54,993 bases of DNA from Halanaerobium salsuginis. GTDB taxonomy: Bacteria > Bacillota > Halanaerobiia > Halanaerobiales > Halanaerobiaceae. Of this stretch, positions 7,791 through 17,350 are shown piece by piece (within the stretch, counting starts at the first letter, position 1; every line of letters begins with the position of its first letter). Where the stretch lies: positions 11,098-66,090 of the forward strand of contig NZ_FOTI01000014.1 of the NCBI RefSeq assembly GCF_900114545.1, written 5' to 3'. A program made the position numbers and the translations under genes. The notes below the pieces were generated by a model. That model ran no database searches, was not told where the DNA came from, and saw only the letters and a program-made list of their open reading frames with translations.

Positions 7791-9158
7791 CTAAAGCACA
7801 AACTCTGTTAATTCAAAGTCTGTATCCCTGTCCTTTCTGTCAAGTAAAGCACTGCTGATCTTTTCAACCAACAGCATTGCCCCCTTATAACCAATTTTAG
7901 GCAAATAAGAGTGTACACTTCTATCTAAAATAGGGAATCCAACTCTAACTAGTGGAATATCTTCCTGCTTGGCAACTAATTTTCCATAAGAATTACCAAT
8001 TAAGAGCTCAACTGGCTCTTTTTTTACCCACTGGTGCAGCTGGAATAAATCTCCCCCAGCAGCCACATTACTTTCCCAATCAGCATCTTTAAGCATTTTG
8101 TTAATTTCTGCTTCAAAGTCTTTACCCGGAGTACCGGTTAAAACATGAATTGGTTTCATACCCATACTAAGTGTAAACTCAGTTAGAGAAATTACTATAT
8201 CAGGATCACCATAAATAGCTACTTTTTTACCATGAAATTGATGATGAGTATCTGCTATAATATCAACTAACTGACCTCTTTCTTTTTCAATTTCAGCTGG
8301 AATTTCCTGCCCTGTTATTTTGAGCAACTGCATTAGAAATTCGTCGGTAGCTTTAATTCCAACAGGTGTTTTTAGTGTATAAGCTTTAACGTCATGCATT
8401 TTTTCTAGTTCAAATGCCGCTGGTTGAGAAGCAAGTGCTCCTAGAGCGATTGTTGCTTTAGAGTTAGCTGTATCTTTTAATTCGGGAATTGTTACTCCAC
8501 CATCTGGATACATTTTATAATTGCCATCAAGTGGTGTATCTAAAACATCACTTTGATCCGGAAATAAAATATAGTCGATATCCATAGCTTCTAGTATTCT
8601 CTTCATCTCGCGAATATCTCCGGGATCGACAAAACCAGGAATTAAATTTAATTTATTATTAGTTTGAGCTGGCTCTCTTTTTTCTGATAGCTGTTTTACC
8701 ATTGCTTTAACCATATTAGCAAAACCAACAACATGTGATCCAACATAACTGGGAGTACTGGCATTAATAATTGTTTTACCAGGTGGAATTTCCATGCCGC
8801 TAACTATCGAAGTAACATCATCACCAATAGTTTCTGATAAACAAGTCGTGTTAATTGCTACTACTTCTGGATCATATACAGCAAATATATTCTTTAAGGC
8901 GGTCTCTAAATTAGCTCTTCCGCCAAATACTGAAGCTCCTTCCGTAAATGAGCTTGAGGAAGCAACTACTGGTTCTCGAAAATGCTTAGTTAAATGCATC
9001 CTATGATAAGAACAGCATCCCTGAGAGCCATGACTATGTGGTAGACAGCCATGAATACCTAAAGCAGCATACATTGCTCCAATTGGCTGACACGTTTTAA
9101 CTGGGTTAATTACCAGTGAATTACGTTCTTTAAATTCTTTCGGTACTAAATCCTGCAT
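7791..9158 (-). CDS. nifK: Nitrogenase MoFe protein beta subunit
   Basis: This subunit carries half of the P-cluster of the MoFe protein. From the chosen start the P-cluster cysteines are C23 (KTCQPIGA), C48 or C49 (GSQGCCSYHR) and C106 (NTTCLSETIGDD). The start is the ATG at 9158, which overlaps the nifD stop as TAATG and has GGAGGTGGAG upstream. The longer reading frame to 9227 runs into nifD and is not needed. The 455-residue protein lacks the roughly 50-residue N-terminal extension of proteobacterial NifK, as is usual in clostridia. It forms the alpha2-beta2 tetramer with NifD. Confidence 0.96.
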   Translation of the reverse strand: MQDLVPKEFKERNSLVINPVKTCQPIGAMYAALGIHGCLPHSHGSQGCCSYHRMHLTKHFREPVVASSSSFTEGASVFGGRANLETALKNIFAVYDPEVVAINTTCLSETIGDDVTSIVSGMEIPPGKTIINASTPSYVGSHVVGFANMVKAMVKQLSEKREPAQTNNKLNLIPGFVDPGDIREMKRILEAMDIDYILFPDQSDVLDTPLDGNYKMYPDGGVTIPELKDTANSKATIALGALASQPAAFELEKMHDVKAYTLKTPVGIKATDEFLMQLLKITGQEIPAEIEKERGQLVDIIADTHHQFHGKKVAIYGDPDIVISLTEFTLSMGMKPIHVLTGTPGKDFEAEINKMLKDADWESNVAAGGDLFQLHQWVKKEPVELLIGNSYGKLVAKQEDIPLVRVGFPILDRSVHSYLPKIGYKGAMLLVEKISSALLDRKDRDTDFELTEFVL

Positions 9159-10774
9159 TATTCTCCACCTCCAAATGAACCTTCCAGAGTTGTTTTTTCT
9201 TTCCAGGGAGGAGTTATATAACTCCAACTGGGATTTAAGATTCCGGCTGCAATATCTTCTGCAAACTGAAGATGTCCTTTAAAACCAGCATATGGGCCGC
9301 TATAATCGTAACTATGCAGTTGTTTAGAAAATATCCCCATTTTATGTGAGGTATATTTATCTTTAATCCCGGAACAATAAATATCTGGTTTTAATGCTTC
9401 AGTTAACTTAATTTGCTCATGATGATTTAAATCATCGATAGCAACACTGCCATCTTCCATTTCTTTGATCATGCCACCATAATAATCAAGCGGCATCTTT
9501 TGCTGCAATTCTTCTTTTTTAGCTTGTGAAATCCTCAGTCGATATTTTTTATCATCTTTAGTTACTTCTAGTTCAGGAATATTTCTATCATCTGCAGTCA
9601 TTTCAATATCTGGTATAACTTCTCGCCCTTCATAATCATCACGATGTCCAAATTCATAACCAGCTACAACAGTTTCAATTCCAATTCTTTTAAATACATT
9701 CTGGTAATGATGAGCGCGCGATCCTCCGACAAAGAGAAAGGCAGTTTTACCAGTAAAAAGTTCTTTATAACGGTTGAGAGGAGCTTCAATTTGGGCTAAT
9801 TCTTCGGCAATGACTTTTTCAGTTCGCTCTTGCAGTTCTGGATCAGCAAAATATTCTGCCATATTACGTAATGATTCAATTGTTGCATCTACTCCCAAAA
9901 AGTTTACTTTCAACCAGGGAATACCATATTTTTCTTCAAACATTTCTGCAATATAATTAATTGATCGATGACATTGAACAAGATTTAAATCAGCTTCATG
10001 GGAATACTTTATCTGGTCTGCTGTCCCATTACCAGAAAAAGAAGCTACTACATCATAGCCAATTTTATGCAGTATTCTTTCTATTTCAAAAGCATCTCCA
10101 CCAATATTATATTCTCCCATCAAATTGATTGGATATTTATAATCAAGTTCTTTATCTTTTATTCCAACTAAATTATCCATTATTTCATTGTTTGCTATAT
10201 GGTGACCAGCTGACTGGCTAACCCCTTTATAACCCTCACAATTAAAGGCCATAACAGTAATTCCATATTCTTCTTCAGCCTGCTTAGCAATACTATTAAT
10301 ATCATCACCTATTAGTCCAACTGGACAGGTTGCTGTAATCATAATTGTTGATGGATTAAAAATTTCTACTGCTTCTTTAATCGCTTCTTTTAATTTTCTC
10401 TCTCCACCAAAAACTACATCTGAGTCCTGCATATCTGTTGAAAAAGTATAATTAATAAAGTTTTTGCCACCTTCAGCTGCCAGACCTTGGTGCCTTCTCA
10501 TTCCCCAGGCATAATAACTACAGCCAATGGGACCGTGAACAATTTGCACTACATCTTTTAAAGGGCCAAGTACAACACCTCTACAGCCCGCATAAGCACA
10601 ACCACGATTTGTAATAATCCCTGGAATTGTCCTAGTATTAGCTTTAATTTTTAATTCAGATTTATTTCTATCTTTAACCAGAATATGTTCTTTCCTGTTT
10701 TTCATTGATTTAGCTGGATATGACTGTAAAACATCATCTAAGATCTCTTCAATTCCTGCTTTACTATCTTTCAT
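9158..10774 (-). CDS. nifD: Nitrogenase MoFe protein alpha subunit
   Basis: NifD holds FeMo-co, the site of N2 reduction. P-cluster ligands are C59 (NRGCAYAG), C85 (GPIGCSYYAW) and C150 (ATCPVGLIGDD). FeMo-co ligands are C268 (VQCHRS) and H487 (QLHSYDYSGPYAGF). The histidine pair at 191-192 in SQSAGHHIAN corresponds to the substrate-path His195 of Azotobacter. The charged segment at about residues 383-450 is the extra stretch of about 50 residues known from clostridial NifD. The ATG has an AGAGGTGAG ribosome site. All metal ligands are present, so the enzyme looks functional. Confidence 0.97.
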   Translation of the reverse strand: MKDSKAGIEEILDDVLQSYPAKSMKNRKEHILVKDRNKSELKIKANTRTIPGIITNRGCAYAGCRGVVLGPLKDVVQIVHGPIGCSYYAWGMRRHQGLAAEGGKNFINYTFSTDMQDSDVVFGGERKLKEAIKEAVEIFNPSTIMITATCPVGLIGDDINSIAKQAEEEYGITVMAFNCEGYKGVSQSAGHHIANNEIMDNLVGIKDKELDYKYPINLMGEYNIGGDAFEIERILHKIGYDVVASFSGNGTADQIKYSHEADLNLVQCHRSINYIAEMFEEKYGIPWLKVNFLGVDATIESLRNMAEYFADPELQERTEKVIAEELAQIEAPLNRYKELFTGKTAFLFVGGSRAHHYQNVFKRIGIETVVAGYEFGHRDDYEGREVIPDIEMTADDRNIPELEVTKDDKKYRLRISQAKKEELQQKMPLDYYGGMIKEMEDGSVAIDDLNHHEQIKLTEALKPDIYCSGIKDKYTSHKMGIFSKQLHSYDYSGPYAGFKGHLQFAEDIAAGILNPSWSYITPPWKEKTTLEGSFGGGE

Positions 10775-10792
10775 TATTTGCTCACCTCTTTT

Positions 10793-11182
10793 CTATACTG
10801 CCGCTTTTCCTTCTTCACCTGTTCTGACACGATAAGCTTCTGCAATTGGCATTACAAAAATTTTGCCATCACCAGGATTACCTGTCTGATTAACACTCAT
10901 AATTGTTTCGATTACCTGCTCTGCTTCTTCTTTTTTTACAACAATTAGCAAAAGTCTTTTTGGAATTAAACGATGACCTTCTGTTATTGCTTCGGTAACC
11001 TCTTTTGACTTTACAATTTTTTTATCTCCATCCAGAAGATCTTCTATTAACTCATAATTTACTTTCTTTTTACCCCGTCCAGTTACTTTAATACAGGTCA
11101 GGGAACTAAATCCTTTAGCTGCCAGAGCTTTTTTAGTTTGGTTAATTTTATCCATTCTGATTACAGCCATTATTTCTTTCAC
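10793..11182 (-). CDS. nifI2: PII-like nitrogenase regulator NifI2
   Basis: NifI1 and NifI2 form a hetero-complex that shuts off nitrogenase after ammonium is added, and 2-oxoglutarate relieves it. That role was worked out in methanogens. This 129-residue member has the PII core, the longer T-loop with VNYELIEDLLDGDKK typical of NifI2, and the C-terminal GDGKIFVMPIAEAYRVRTGEEG. It sits between nifI1 and nifD, the standard position in archaea and clostridia. It is separate from the ordinary PII gene at the left edge of the window. A good ribosome site (GGAGGTGG) precedes the ATG. Confidence 0.92.
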   Translation of the reverse strand: MKEIMAVIRMDKINQTKKALAAKGFSSLTCIKVTGRGKKKVNYELIEDLLDGDKKIVKSKEVTEAITEGHRLIPKRLLLIVVKKEEAEQVIETIMSVNQTGNPGDGKIFVMPIAEAYRVRTGEEGKAAV

Positions 11183-11210
11183 AAAACCACCTCCAGTATT
11201 AAAGTAATCT

Positions 11211-11546
11211 CTATAGTCCTTTAGTTTGTGAGCTAATTGTATAAGCTTCTTCTACTTCACTGACAAATATTTTACCATCTCCATAACTACCATCTTTACC
11301 ACTTTTTACTGTTTTCATTATTATTTTAACTACATCTTCTTTATCCTGATCTTCTAATACAATTAACAGCAGTTCTTTTGGTAGTTCATCGTAATGAATA
11401 TTACCAACTTTCACACCTCGCTGTTTCCCTCTTCCTGCAACATCCAGCTTGGTAACTGCTGGAAAGCCAGCTTCTTTTAATTCTGAAAGCACCTCTGTGC
11501 TTTTTTCTGGTCTAATTATGGCCTGTAATAGTTTCAAGTTGATCAT
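11211..11546 (-). CDS. nifI1: PII-like nitrogenase regulator NifI1
   Basis: This is the 111-residue partner of NifI2 in post-translational control of nitrogenase. It has the shortened T-loop (RGKQRGVKVGNIHYDELPKE) that marks NifI1 and the C-terminal GDGKIFVSEVEEAYTI. There is no Tyr at the uridylylation site of classical GlnB in the expected sequence context. It lies directly after nifH in the run and is followed by nifI2 with a 28-base gap. Expression together with nifD and nifK is likely. Confidence 0.92.
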   Translation of the reverse strand: MINLKLLQAIIRPEKSTEVLSELKEAGFPAVTKLDVAGRGKQRGVKVGNIHYDELPKELLLIVLEDQDKEDVVKIIMKTVKSGKDGSYGDGKIFVSEVEEAYTISSQTKGL

Positions 11547-11559
11547 TCCTTCCCGCTCT

Positions 11560-11606
11560 AAATTTACTTTTTAGCTACTTTACTGCTAACTACTCGGAGT
11601 AAATTT
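11560..11606 (-). promoter_or_regulatory. Inverted repeat in the nifH-nifI1 gap
   Basis: Nine-base arms AAATTTACT (11560-11568) and AGTAAATTT (11598-11606) enclose 29 bases in the 177-base gap between the nifH stop and nifI1. No clear T-run follows, so a full terminator is unlikely. It could stabilise the 3' end of a nifH-only mRNA, since cells usually need more NifH than NifDK. The function is inferred. Confidence 0.4.
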
Positions 11607-11723
11607 ATCCTAAAAATATTAAACCTTATTTGATTACTTTACTTTATTTAAAAATTAAAGTTATTTTTTATTTATCTCAAAATCAGGCTCCATCTTCTGG
11701 ATAATTTTAAATCATAAGATTAA

Positions 11724-12575
<852 letters not shown>

Positions 12576-12594
12576 CTAAGATTTGAGATTATAT

Positions 12595-12629
12595 TATAAA
12601 CTATTTATTTAATTAACAAATAGTTATAA
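12595..12629 (-). repeat. AT-rich inverted repeat in the nifH leader
   Basis: TTATAAACTATTT and AAATAGTTATAA flank a short central TTAATTAA-containing loop, with one base of asymmetry. It lies about 30-65 bases before the nifH ATG, inside the predicted 5' leader. No T-run follows it, so it is more likely an mRNA-stabilising or regulatory structure than a terminator. In such AT-rich DNA part of the symmetry may be chance. Confidence 0.35.
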
Positions 12630-12714
12630 TCTTATTTAATTTATTTCTTCTTGTAGAGAGCAAAATTGAGTTTAAAACCAGCATTTTGTGTTAGGTTATA
12701 TATTTATTATGATT

Positions 12715-12742
12715 AGTATAACATTAAAAAAGCTATTTTCAA
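12715..12742 (-). promoter_or_regulatory. Sigma-70-like promoter of nifH
   Basis: On the minus strand TTGAAA (12737-12742) and TATACT (12715-12720) are 16 bases apart, giving a leader of about 145 bases before the nifH ATG. No sigma-54 GG-N10-GC element is seen in this gap, in line with clostridial nif genes that do not use NifA. Confidence 0.6.
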
Positions 12743-12801
12743 GTGTATAATTGTATATAACGCCTTTAGATAACATAAAAGTGACATAAATAGCTGGATA
12801 C

Positions 12802-12834
12802 AAAAAACCCTGGATATTTTTTAATTATCCAGGG
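12802..12834 (-). terminator. Terminator of nifV-alpha
   Basis: On the minus strand CCCTGGATA pairs with TATCCAGGG around a short AT loop and is followed by TTTTTTG. The first arm overlaps the last codons of nifV-alpha. This separates nifV-alpha from the nifH transcription unit. Confidence 0.85.
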
Positions 12835-13981
12835 AATGAAGATTTAATAATTCTGCTGTTGTTAGGGATCTTTTTAATTTAACAGCTTCTTTCCTAATTT
12901 TTACTAATCTATCAGCTGCTTCTGGGTAAGTTAATTCAATACCTAGTTCTTTATATTTAGCAATTACTGCTTTAGTTCCTGAGTGTTTACCCAGAACAAT
13001 TTCTCGCTGCTGACCAACCACCTGCGGAGGAAAAGCTTCGTAAGTTTCTGCATTCTTTAAAACACCGGCTGCATGGATTCCTGATTCATGTTTAAAAATA
13101 TCAGATCCAACTAAGGGCTGGTTTGCCGGTAAATTTTGCTTAAAAACTCGAGCGGCATAAATTGCCAGGTCACTTAAATATATGGGTTTAAAATTATCTG
13201 TAAAAATATTTACTCCAGAATTATTTAGATATTTAGCAATCATGATTAGTTCTGCTAATCCTGCCCTCCCCCAACTATTATTGTAGTTGTAAGAATTAAT
13301 ACTAACTCCCAAGGCATCTGCTCCAGATTGAGCAGCCAGCCAGGCAGCAGCTGTTCCAGTAGCAAAGCGATTACTGCTGATTACTTCTAACTGTAATCTA
13401 TAGTTATCATTGCTATTATCGCGAGCAGCATCTGCTAAGTTAGAGCGCAGCTGACTAATCCGTTTTGCTAGAACAAAAGGCGCAGCTGGCTTTGCTGCTT
13501 CATGATAAGAAAACCGATCTACTTTCTTATTCTGACAGATTTTAATTAGCTGCTGCAGCTGATTCTGGCTGGCCCGGGCTGTTTCCTGAAGTTCAACTAT
13601 TAAATAAAACTTAGCAGTTTTAAACTCTAAAATATAATTACTCTGCAGATAAGTCAGACATTCCTCCAGCTGCTGCAAACGAGCTCTAGAGCAGCTGGCC
13701 AGTGAAATAACTACAGTTTTTGCTCCTACTGCTAGAACCTTTTTTAAGTCAGTAATTAAAGGACGACTCCAGACTCTTAAGTTGGCTTGATAATTATCCT
13801 GCAAGAGCCGAGCAATTATCGCTGCTTCTCTAGTATTTAAAGCCGGGCTGCCAATCTCTATTTCAGATACACCAAGCAATTCTAAATATTTAATTAGCTG
13901 ACGGCGAGCAACCAGAGGAATCGGCTCTGCTGTTGGTACTATATTTCTTAAACTAAGATCAACAATTTTAACTATCGGCAT
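12821..13981 (-). CDS. nifV-alpha: Homocitrate synthase, C-terminal half with degenerate barrel (NifV-alpha type)
   Basis: This protein carries the C-terminal domain missing from the omega half: FKHESGIHAAGVLKN and IVLGKHSGTKAV are the usual NifV/isopropylmalate-synthase C-terminal motifs. It also has a TIM-barrel-like front part, but the catalytic DTTLRDGEQ is replaced by DLSLRNIVPTAEP and there is no HAHND segment, so it cannot be a complete synthase alone. An AAGGAG site lies 7 bases before the ATG at 13981 (4 before an adjacent ATG at 13984); longer in-frame starts are TTG. It probably forms a hetero-oligomer with the omega product. It has its own terminator and is not next to its partner, unlike the tandem arrangement known in C. 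pasteurianum. Confidence 0.82.
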   Translation of the reverse strand: MPIVKIVDLSLRNIVPTAEPIPLVARRQLIKYLELLGVSEIEIGSPALNTREAAIIARLLQDNYQANLRVWSRPLITDLKKVLAVGAKTVVISLASCSRARLQQLEECLTYLQSNYILEFKTAKFYLIVELQETARASQNQLQQLIKICQNKKVDRFSYHEAAKPAAPFVLAKRISQLRSNLADAARDNSNDNYRLQLEVISSNRFATGTAAAWLAAQSGADALGVSINSYNYNNSWGRAGLAELIMIAKYLNNSGVNIFTDNFKPIYLSDLAIYAARVFKQNLPANQPLVGSDIFKHESGIHAAGVLKNAETYEAFPPQVVGQQREIVLGKHSGTKAVIAKYKELGIELTYPEAADRLVKIRKEAVKLKRSLTTAELLNLHSLDN

Positions 13982-14044
13982 CATAATTCTCCTTTCCAAT
14001 TTTGCCAATAGAAATATGCTTATTTGTATTAATAAAATAATTTT

Positions 14045-14076
14045 AAAAAAGAAAAGTCCCGGGACTGGCCCGGGAC
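14045..14076 (-). terminator. Terminator of the liv operon
   Basis: GTCCCGGG and CCCGGGAC form a GC-rich 8-bp stem with a 5-base loop. On the minus strand it is followed by TTTTCTTTTTT. It ends the transcript coming from the substrate-binding protein gene. Confidence 0.85.
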
Positions 14077-14181
14077 CTGGTCTTCATTATTCAGCTCTTA
14101 ATTAGCAATTTTTTTAAAACTAATCTATAGAAACTAAGCTGACAATTAAATTTAAGCACAAAGCTAAATCAACCTAATAAC

Positions 14182-15402
14182 CTACTGTACTTCTACACTA
14201 TCATTAACAATATCGCCATCTTTAATTTTCCAGATACCAATAGCTCCCATACTATCACCGGCCTGATTAAATAAAACAGGTCCAGAGGCACCTTCATAAC
14301 GTATTTTTTGACCAGCTTTGATTAAATCTTTAGCTTTATTCCATTCATTAATATTAACTACCATACCATCTTCAGATAAGACTTCACCTAAAGCGTCCCT
14401 AATTGCAGTACCATCTGTACTACCTGCTTTTTCAATTGCAAGTGCCAGCACAAAAGTTGCATCAAAGCTAGTATCAATGTAAGGTTTCGGTGGTATTTCG
14501 CCAAACTCTTTTTCATAAAGATTTTTAAATATCTCGGGTCCATTTCCTCCCGGCATAGACGTTGGAGCTGTACCATACATTCCTTCTAAATACTGTTCAA
14601 CTCCCTCTGTAATTTCTGGAGCTTTTAAGCCATCTGTAAAAATAAATTTATCAAAATAACCATTCTCTAAAGCCTGTCTAATAATTGTAATCCCACCATC
14701 ATCAGTATAAGCAACCAAAAGCAAAGCATCTGGACTATCTTTGGCAGCTTCCATCAATTCACTACGATAGGAAACTTTATTGGGCTCAAAAGCAATTGAA
14801 GCTGTTATTTCGCCACCATTTTTTTCAAATTGCTCAACAATTGCATCATTTAAACCCTGACCATAATCATTGTTAACATAAATAATAGCTAATTTGTCGT
14901 AATCTAACCTATTTGAAGCAAGATTCGCTGCAACAACTCCCTGTAAACTATCAGAAGGAACTGTTCTAAAAACATAACCATTATCATCTAAAGTAGTCAG
15001 TATTGGTGAGGTAGAAGCAGGAGAGATCAAAACTACCTCACCTGGAACTGTAACACTCTCAGCAACAGGAATTGTAACACCACTTGATAAAGCCCCTACA
15101 ATTGCATTAACTCCACTTACAGAAACTAATTTTTGAGCTCCATCAACACCAGATTGAGGATTGGTCTGGGTATCAACATTGACTAATTCTAACTTTTTAC
15201 CACCCAGGATTCCTCCCTGATCATTAATTATTTTTTGGGCTAATAGTGTACCATTTCTGGTAAACTGCCCATAAGAAGCCAGGCCTCCAGTCATTGGAAC
15301 CAGAGTTCCAATTTTAACTGTATCCTGAGCAAAAACTCCGCTTATACTCAAACTAACAAACATTAATATCATCATCACTACAAAAATTCTCTTTTTAAAC
15401 AT
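14182..15402 (-). CDS. livK: Branched-chain amino-acid-type ABC transporter substrate-binding protein
   Basis: This 406-residue protein has a signal peptide (MFKKRIFVVMM, hydrophobic core, cleavage near VFAQ) and a type-I periplasmic binding fold of the LivK/Peripla_BP_6 family: VKIGTLVPMTGGLASYGQFTRNG, GGKKLELVNVDTQTNP, VGALSSGVTIPVA. It delivers substrate to the LivH/LivM channel. The family also includes binders of urea, amides and aromatic acids, so leucine/isoleucine/valine is the likeliest but not proven substrate. No lipobox cysteine is present. It is the last gene of the operon, 131 bases after livM, and is followed by a strong terminator. Confidence 0.88.
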   Translation of the reverse strand: MFKKRIFVVMMILMFVSLSISGVFAQDTVKIGTLVPMTGGLASYGQFTRNGTLLAQKIINDQGGILGGKKLELVNVDTQTNPQSGVDGAQKLVSVSGVNAIVGALSSGVTIPVAESVTVPGEVVLISPASTSPILTTLDDNGYVFRTVPSDSLQGVVAANLASNRLDYDKLAIIYVNNDYGQGLNDAIVEQFEKNGGEITASIAFEPNKVSYRSELMEAAKDSPDALLLVAYTDDGGITIIRQALENGYFDKFIFTDGLKAPEITEGVEQYLEGMYGTAPTSMPGGNGPEIFKNLYEKEFGEIPPKPYIDTSFDATFVLALAIEKAGSTDGTAIRDALGEVLSEDGMVVNINEWNKAKDLIKAGQKIRYEGASGPVLFNQAGDSMGAIGIWKIKDGDIVNDSVEVQ

Positions 15403-15533
15403 TATTTTTCCTCCTCTTATTCTCTCTTCTTATATTTAAAATACTCATTTAAGAGCAAAAACAATCCTTGTTTTAAACTACTCGCTACTAAATAATTAAT
15501 CAAATTCTAGCAAAGAAAGCAACTTTTTTAAAA

Positions 15534-16481
15534 TTAGCTTTTACTACTAGAAGCACTATATTTTTTCTCTCCAAATAAGCCCTGAGGTCTGCTAAGTAGT
15601 ATTATCTCCAGAAAAACACCAATTAAAATAACTCTTAGAGCAGAAGCTTGAGTCGTATATGCTGCTGGCAGCATCCCAGTTAAAAACTCAGTTCCTGTCC
15701 AGATACCCCAGGTTAATAAAGCACCGACTAAAGAGCCAAAATTATTAGCACTTCCACCAATAATCAGCATAATCCAGACTAAAAAAGTAGCCTGCATCGG
15801 TTTAAAAGCTTCCGGAGAAATAAAAGAAGTAAAATGAGCATACAAAGCTCCTCCAACTCCCATCATAAAAGCTCCCAGTACAAAAGCTTCCATTCGATAA
15901 CGTACTACATTCTTACCAGCTGCTTTAACTACTTCCTCTTCCTCCCTAATAGCTCTTAAAACTCTTCCCCAGGGAGAATTAATTCCCTTTTCACTTAGAT
16001 AAAAGAAAATCGCTATAATTAAAACAACAATCAAGAGGAAAAAGATATTGTAATTATGGCCTAAAAATCCAGCCATAGGTTTTGGAATACCAGCAATTCC
16101 TCTCACACCATTACTCAGCCATTCTTCATTTTTAATTACCAACCTAATTATTTCGGCTATTCCAATTGTGGCAATTCCAAGATAATCTTCTCGTAATTTT
16201 ATTGTTGGAATACCAATTAAAAAAGCCAATAGAGCAGCTACTAATCCAGCAGCTAAAAGGCCTAACACAAATGGCAAATTATAGCCACCTAAGTGTTCAG
16301 CTGAAGGTGGAGTTGTCATAATTGCAGATGTATAAGAACCTACTGCCCAGAATCCAGCTATTCCAATATTAAATAAACCTGCAAAACCACGCTGCATATT
16401 TAACGCCAATGTCATAACTGCATATATTCCGGTGAAAATCAAGAAAAAAACTAGATAAGAAAATATTCCTCCTAATGTCAT
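15534..16481 (-). CDS. livM: Branched-chain amino-acid-type ABC transporter permease LivM
   Basis: This is an inner-membrane permease of 315 residues with about eight to nine hydrophobic segments. The family features GFAGLFNIGIAGFWAVGSYTSA and the long loop containing NGVRGIAGIPKP, followed by INSPWGRVLRAIREEEEVVKAAGKNV, are those of LivM. Its ATG follows the livH TAG stop directly (TAGATG), with GAAGGTGAG upstream as the ribosome site, so the two permease genes are translationally coupled. Both permeases form the heterodimeric channel served by LivG and LivF. Confidence 0.9.
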   Translation of the reverse strand: MTLGGIFSYLVFFLIFTGIYAVMTLALNMQRGFAGLFNIGIAGFWAVGSYTSAIMTTPPSAEHLGGYNLPFVLGLLAAGLVAALLAFLIGIPTIKLREDYLGIATIGIAEIIRLVIKNEEWLSNGVRGIAGIPKPMAGFLGHNYNIFFLLIVVLIIAIFFYLSEKGINSPWGRVLRAIREEEEVVKAAGKNVVRYRMEAFVLGAFMMGVGGALYAHFTSFISPEAFKPMQATFLVWIMLIIGGSANNFGSLVGALLTWGIWTGTEFLTGMLPAAYTTQASALRVILIGVFLEIILLSRPQGLFGEKKYSASSSKS

Positions 16482-17345
16482 CTAGCTCACCTTCTTTCCC
16501 ATTAAACCAGAAGGCTTAATTATTAACATTAAAATCATAATCGTAAAAGCAACTGCTGGCTTGTAAGCAGCTGAAATAACTAAAGTTGACATTTCCTGTG
16601 AAATACCAATTACCAGCCCGCCAAACATAGCTCCATAAGGACTCCCTATGCCACCAAGAATTACTGCAGCAAATAGGGGCAAAAGTAAATTCCATCCCAT
16701 AACTGGAGTTAGATGCGTATCAAAAGCCAGCAATATTCCTGCTGCTGCTGTTAAAACCCCACTCATAGCCCAGGTCCAGATAATAACTCTCTCAGTATTA
16801 ATTCCGGTAATTTGAGCTAAGTCAATATTATCTGCCATAGCCCTCATTGCCTTACCTAGTTTAGTCCTAGTTAAAAATAAATGTACTGCAATTACTAAAA
16901 TTAAAGCCAGAATTAAAATTACAATTTGATTTTCTTTAATTCTTAAAAATCCGTCACCTAAAATAATAGGCATCTGGATTGCTTTATCATAAAACTTATT
17001 CTGGGGACCCCAGAATAGCAAAATAATATTCCTAATTATTAAAGCAGCTCCAACTGAAGAAATCATCACAATTACTGAATCTCTTTTCCTCAAATGACGA
17101 TAAAGTACAAAATTCAAAATAATTGCTACTAAAGCAGTCAGCATTGCTGCTAAAATAAAAGCTAGCCAAAATGGTAAGGCCAGCTGTACTTTAAATAAAA
17201 AAGCAAAATAAGCACCAAGTGTCATTAAATCACCATGAGCAAAATGGCCAAACTTAAGTATTCCATAAATTAATGATAATCCAATTGCACCCAGAGCTAT
17301 TATTGATCCGAGTATTACTCCATTCAAAAATAACTGTACGGCCAT
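16482..17345 (-). CDS. livH: Branched-chain amino-acid-type ABC transporter permease LivH
   Basis: This is the second channel subunit, 287 residues and strongly hydrophobic. It has the LivH-type opening FLNGVILGSIIALGAIGLSLIYGILKFGHFAHGD region and, near the end, LFAAVILGGIGSPYGAMFGGLVIG. A GGGAGGATAATACTT ribosome site precedes the ATG. It follows livF by 5 bases. No unusual changes are seen. Confidence 0.9.
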   Translation of the reverse strand: MAVQLFLNGVILGSIIALGAIGLSLIYGILKFGHFAHGDLMTLGAYFAFLFKVQLALPFWLAFILAAMLTALVAIILNFVLYRHLRKRDSVIVMISSVGAALIIRNIILLFWGPQNKFYDKAIQMPIILGDGFLRIKENQIVILILALILVIAVHLFLTRTKLGKAMRAMADNIDLAQITGINTERVIIWTWAMSGVLTAAAGILLAFDTHLTPVMGWNLLLPLFAAVILGGIGSPYGAMFGGLVIGISQEMSTLVISAAYKPAVAFTIMILMLIIKPSGLMGKKVS

Positions 17346-17350
17346 AAGTA

